Shown here one piece after another: positions 29,490-32,075 of a stretch of 32,075 bases of DNA. This stretch comes from Erysipelotrichaceae bacterium (lineage in GTDB: Bacteria; Bacillota_I; Bacilli_A; Erysipelotrichales; Erysipelotrichaceae), in the NCBI GenBank assembly GCA_003520745.1, contig DOUE01000038.1, positions 1,600-33,674 of the forward strand. Reading direction: 5' to 3'. The notes beneath the pieces were generated by a model, which saw only the letters and a program-made list of their open reading frames with translations, was not told where the DNA came from and searched no databases. The position numbers were made by a program, and so were the translations under genes. Each line of letters begins with the position of its first letter. Position 1 is the stretch's first letter.

Positions 29490-30494
29490 CTAGATCAGAA
29501 TGGATCGGATGACCGATGCGAAGATGAATCCAAGCGCCATGCATGCCGGAAACGTCAAGATCCAGGCCAAACCCATCTCTTTGGCGATGTCCCAATCGAC
29601 TTTATCGATCCCCTGCGATGCCCCAGCGCCCATCATGGCGGTCGCTTTCGTATTGGTGGTGCTCAGCGGGATACCGAATTTCGTCGCTGCCAACATACTG
29701 AACGATGCGACGATTTCCGCCGAGAACCCTTGGTATTTTTCAAGCCGGACCATGTCCAAGCCCATCGTCTTGATGATGCGATACCCGCCGATGGAGGTTC
29801 CGATGGCCATGATCAGCGAACAGAGCACCATGATCCAAAGCGGGATGGTCATCTTCCCTTCGATCGCGGGATACACGCCTCCGACCACCAACGCCAGATA
29901 CATGACACCCATGAACTTCTGACCGTCCTGCGCCCCGTGCGTATAGGCCATCAACATCGCGCTGACGATTTGACCCTTGGAGAAGAATCGGTTCGCGCTG
30001 CGCCTTCGTGCACGAAGCGACAAGAACCTTACCAGTTTCGTCCCGTAGAGCCCGAAGACGAACCCGACGACCGATGAAATAAACAAACCCCAAAACACTT
30101 TCTCGATGGAATCCCAATTGAAAGCGTCGAACCCGTTGAGCGAAATCCCGGCACCCATCAGTCCGGCGATTAGGGCGTGGCTTTCGCTGGTCGGGATGCC
30201 GAAACGCCATGCGGAGACGGACCACAGGACGATCGCCAACTGGGCGGACGCCAACGTGATCAATCCGGCGGTACCGCTATCGATCGAAACGATGCTTGCG
30301 GTGGTCATGGCCACCGCCGTTCCGGTGAGGAAAACACCGAGGAAATTGAAAATCGCTCCGAGAAAGATCGCAAGTCGCGGATGGAGGACCCGGGTCGATA
30401 CGACCGTCGCGATCGCGTTGGGCGCATCCGTCCAACCGTTGACGAAAACCGAAGCCCCGACCAAGATGACCGCAAACAGTAACAACGGTGTCAT
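29490..30494 (-). CDS. pit: PiT-family inorganic phosphate permease
   Basis: 334 residues with about ten membrane segments. Both PiT signatures are present: 'VFVNGWTDAPNAIATVVSTRVL' near residues 17-38 and 'STTNTKATAMMGAGAS' near 278, plus 'AYTHGAQDGQKFMGVMYLAL' in the middle and 'GIPTSESHALIAGLMGAG'. Known role: uptake of phosphate, often as a metal-phosphate complex, with H+ or Na+. It overlaps the HD hydrolase gene by 4 bp (ATGA) and is followed at 10 bp by its DUF47 partner, so the three are one transcript. The classic family sequence at the first site is GxNDxxNA; here it is the Gram-positive form W-T-D-A-P-N-A. Confidence 0.94.
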   Translation of the reverse strand: MTPLLLFAVILVGASVFVNGWTDAPNAIATVVSTRVLHPRLAIFLGAIFNFLGVFLTGTAVAMTTASIVSIDSGTAGLITLASAQLAIVLWSVSAWRFGIPTSESHALIAGLMGAGISLNGFDAFNWDSIEKVFWGLFISSVVGFVFGLYGTKLVRFLSLRARRRSANRFFSKGQIVSAMLMAYTHGAQDGQKFMGVMYLALVVGGVYPAIEGKMTIPLWIMVLCSLIMAIGTSIGGYRIIKTMGLDMVRLEKYQGFSAEIVASFSMLAATKFGIPLSTTNTKATAMMGAGASQGIDKVDWDIAKEMGLAWILTFPACMALGFIFASVIRSILI

Positions 30495-31132
30495 GTTTCA
30501 TCCCCCTCCCATTCACGTAAGAATTCAAACAGGAATTCTTCCATGTACCGATGACGGTCAGCCGCGATTTTCTTCGCGCTCTCCGTATTCATCCGGTCTT
30601 TGAGTAAAAGCAATTTCTCATAGAAATGATTGATCGTGGTGCCTTGATTGGCGGTATATTCAGCTTGATTCATCGAAAGATTGGGCAGAATGGCGGGATC
30701 ATGCATGACCCGCCGTTTGTTTCCCCCAAACGCAAAAGCGCGGGCGATCCCGATCGCCCCGATCGCATCCAGACGATCCGCATCCTGGACGATCTTCCCT
30801 TCCAGCGAATCACAAGCCTTGGTATCCGTCCCTTTATAGGACAGGGTCTGGATGATCTCTAGGATCGCTTGGATCCGATCCGGATCGATCTTTTGTGTCG
30901 TGAGAAACCCTTCCGCGTTTTTCGTGGATCCTTGCGGTCCGCCGAAAACCTTATAGTCGTCCACGTCATGCAGAATCGACGCCAACGCGACGATTCCCTC
31001 ATCCGCTTTCTCTTGTCGCGCGATGTTCATCGCGACGCGATAGACGCGATAGGTATGGTGAAAATCATGCCCGGAGGCTTCTTGGTGAAATAGGTTTCGT
31101 GCGAATTCCAACGCTTCTTCGATCGTTCCCAT
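30491..31132 (-). CDS. HD-domain phosphohydrolase (YedJ-like)
   Basis: 213 residues. HD superfamily metal-site motifs: 'GHDFHHTYRVYRVA' (His26), 'ASILHDVDDYKVFG' (His55, Asp56) and 'IVQDADRLDAIGAIGIARAF' (third Asp). 'GNKRRVMHDP' and 'TINHFYEKLLLLKDRM' are typical of the YedJ-type uncharacterised hydrolases. The substrate is unknown; HD enzymes usually cut phosphate esters of nucleotides. The stop overlaps the PiT start by 4 bp, so it is the first gene of a phosphate-uptake operon, and release of phosphate from a nucleotide could be linked to that (inference). Ribosome site GAGGGA before ATG. No convincing promoter boxes seen upstream. Confidence 0.88.
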   Translation of the reverse strand: MGTIEEALEFARNLFHQEASGHDFHHTYRVYRVAMNIARQEKADEGIVALASILHDVDDYKVFGGPQGSTKNAEGFLTTQKIDPDRIQAILEIIQTLSYKGTDTKACDSLEGKIVQDADRLDAIGAIGIARAFAFGGNKRRVMHDPAILPNLSMNQAEYTANQGTTINHFYEKLLLLKDRMNTESAKKIAADRHRYMEEFLFEFLREWEGDET

Positions 31133-31205
31133 TGTTATCCCTCACATACTTTTAGGATACCACAACTTATTCATCGTTACGAAGCAACATTGCGATTTCA
31201 TCCTC

Positions 31206-31236
31206 AAAAGAAAAACCGACGCTTTCGCATCGGTTT
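31206..31236 (-). terminator. Terminator of the RsgI-like gene
   Basis: Stem AAACCGA-C-GC/GC-A-TCGGTTT with one mismatch and a TTTC loop, followed on the minus strand by TTTTTCTTTT. 3 bp after the stop codon. Confidence 0.75.
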
Positions 31237-31239
31237 CGA

Positions 31240-32075
31240 TTAGTCGTTGGGGTTCCCCGGATTCTCCGGTTTGCCTTTGGGCTTCCCGTTTCCGTCGATT
31301 CCCTCTTCATCGCCATAGGTCGCTTCCCAAAGGGCTTTGATGTCAAGACGCAAGGCGTCAAGGTCTTCGCCTTCGGTTTCCAAACGTGTTCTTAAGGCGG
31401 CGACATCGATGTCATCGCCTTCTAAACGATCCAGGAACCGGTCAAGCAAGCCGATGGTCTTGTCGGCTTTACGCACCAACAATTCGTTCTTCTTTTCATA
31501 GTTCTTTTTGTTTTCAGGATTGGAGAAGAATTCCCCGGCGGTGTACCAAACCCCGTCGTGCTGGACCATCCCGTTGATCACATACATGCCCAGCGGGACT
31601 TTCTTATCGTTGGCTTCAAACCAGGCGATCTTCTCGGCTTTCATGACGACGACGTTCACATCGGGGAGTTCCCCGCCGTTTTCGATGATGTCTTTCAAGC
31701 GTTCGTTCAATTCTTCGGTTTCTTCCTCTTCCTCTTCATCCACGTTCACCGTGGTGACCAGGACGTAGTCTTCTTCCAGATCTTCCGGATCGATGAATCC
31801 CGCTTCGGTCGCCATTTCGATGATTTTCAACGTGGCTTCTTCGGCGCTGAGTCCGACCAACGACTTATAGTCGAGGGAACGGGCATCCTTGTTCATGGGT
31901 TTGACTCTGACGACAACGCTATTGGCATCGACGGAAAGCTCGATACTCGGGTTGATGTCGACCGCGACGATCGAGACGATGTTGGATTCCTTGGTGAAGG
32001 CCCCCATCTGCATCATCGTGATCCCCAGCGCGAAGACCGCAAGCAAACTCACGGCGATCGTCGAGAAACGACGGA
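31240..32075 (-). CDS. RsgI-like anti-sigma factor, C-terminal part (truncated at window edge)
   Basis: The frame is open to the right edge (reading RRFSTIAVSLLAVFALGI), so the start and the cytoplasmic N-terminal anti-sigma domain lie outside. A membrane segment of about 18 residues is followed by the extracytoplasmic RsgI mid-domain: 'VSIVAVDINPSIELSVDANSVVVRVKPMNKDAR' region and 'SAEEATLKIIEMATEAGFI', which are hallmarks. An acidic run (DEEEEEETEELNE) follows, then a charged helical part, and a Pro/Gly/Asn-rich tail (GKPKGKPENPGNPND) at the C-terminus. Known role in Clostridia and Bacillus: holding a SigI-type sigma factor until an outside signal arrives; in cellulolytic species the C-terminal part senses polysaccharide. 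No carbohydrate-binding module is visible here. A sigI-like gene should lie just upstream, beyond position 32075. Confidence 0.82.
   Translation of the reverse strand, partial: RRFSTIAVSLLAVFALGITMMQMGAFTKESNIVSIVAVDINPSIELSVDANSVVVRVKPMNKDARSLDYKSLVGLSAEEATLKIIEMATEAGFIDPEDLEEDYVLVTTVNVDEEEEEETEELNERLKDIIENGGELPDVNVVVMKAEKIAWFEANDKKVPLGMYVINGMVQHDGVWYTAGEFFSNPENKKNYEKKNELLVRKADKTIGLLDRFLDRLEGDDIDVAALRTRLETEGEDLDALRLDIKALWEATYGDEEGIDGNGKPKGKPENPGNPND

Noticed and set aside
1..32075. CRISPR array, prophage, rRNA or insertion sequence
   Set aside because: No spaced direct repeats, no phage structural or Cas genes, no rRNA and no complete transposase were seen on either strand.
1..32075. Mycoplasma-type code with TGA as Trp
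   Set aside because: HIT, yhaM, MATE, M42, GH36 and other genes end in TGA at sensible places, and the tRNA-Trp anticodon is CCA, not UCA.

Overview
The window looks like a chromosomal segment of a low-complexity Firmicutes lineage close to the Mollicutes (Acholeplasma/Izemoplasma/Erysipelotrichia-like). This placement is inference. It rests on a tandem pair of Acholeplasma-type glucolipid synthases, PrsA-like foldases, a YhaM nuclease, a single-chain pyruvate:ferredoxin oxidoreductase (anaerobic fermentation) and an RsgI-like anti-sigma factor. The genetic code is standard: many genes stop at TGA and the only tRNA is tRNA-Trp with anticodon CCA. Most of the window has balanced base composition. 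The stretch from about 20.4 to 24.8 kb is visibly AT-richer.

Layout, left to right. (1) 1-2347, plus strand: a membrane-anchored parvulin-type foldase cut by the window edge, a PrsA-like lipoprotein, a terminator and a HIT-family hydrolase. (2) 2339-6344, minus strand: an operon read dgs, then a glycosyltransferase fused to RecX, then yhaM. (3) 6374-9980: monocistronic nifJ (PFOR). (4) 10014-14755, minus: a MATE exporter, an RlmI-type rRNA methyltransferase, and an M42 aminopeptidase coupled to a membrane-anchored glycerophosphodiesterase. (5) 14777-20064, minus: an autoregulated four-gene unit of TetR, GPH/MelB-type sugar symporter, GH36 alpha-galactosidase and a GT28-like glycosyltransferase. 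(6) 20220-20371: tRNA-Trp with its own promoter and terminator. (7) 20372-24818: an AT-rich region holding a terpenoid-cyclase-fold protein, a ccdA/TlpA-like lipoprotein pair, an unknown anchored protein behind a palindrome-rich promoter, and three gene-poor gaps. (8) 24942-27058, plus: plsY overlapping a beta-lactamase-fold serine hydrolase. (9) 27058-32075, minus: a molybdopterin-oxidoreductase lipoprotein, an EamA exporter, an HD hydrolase/PiT/DUF47 phosphate operon, and an RsgI-like protein cut by the right edge.

A membrane-lipid theme recurs: PlsY (acyl transfer to glycerol-3-phosphate), MGS and DGS (mono- and diglucosyl-diacylglycerol), a third GT-B enzyme with MGDG-synthase/MurG-like motifs, and a glycerophosphodiesterase. 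A second theme is extracytoplasmic protein quality: two foldases and a CcdA/thioredoxin lipoprotein pair. The two most unusual items are the complete RecX domain fused in frame to a glycolipid glycosyltransferase, and the TetR-controlled unit that couples alpha-galactoside uptake and hydrolysis to a lipid-type glycosyltransferase.

All calls come from reading motifs and sequence by eye. No database search, fold prediction or expression data was available.
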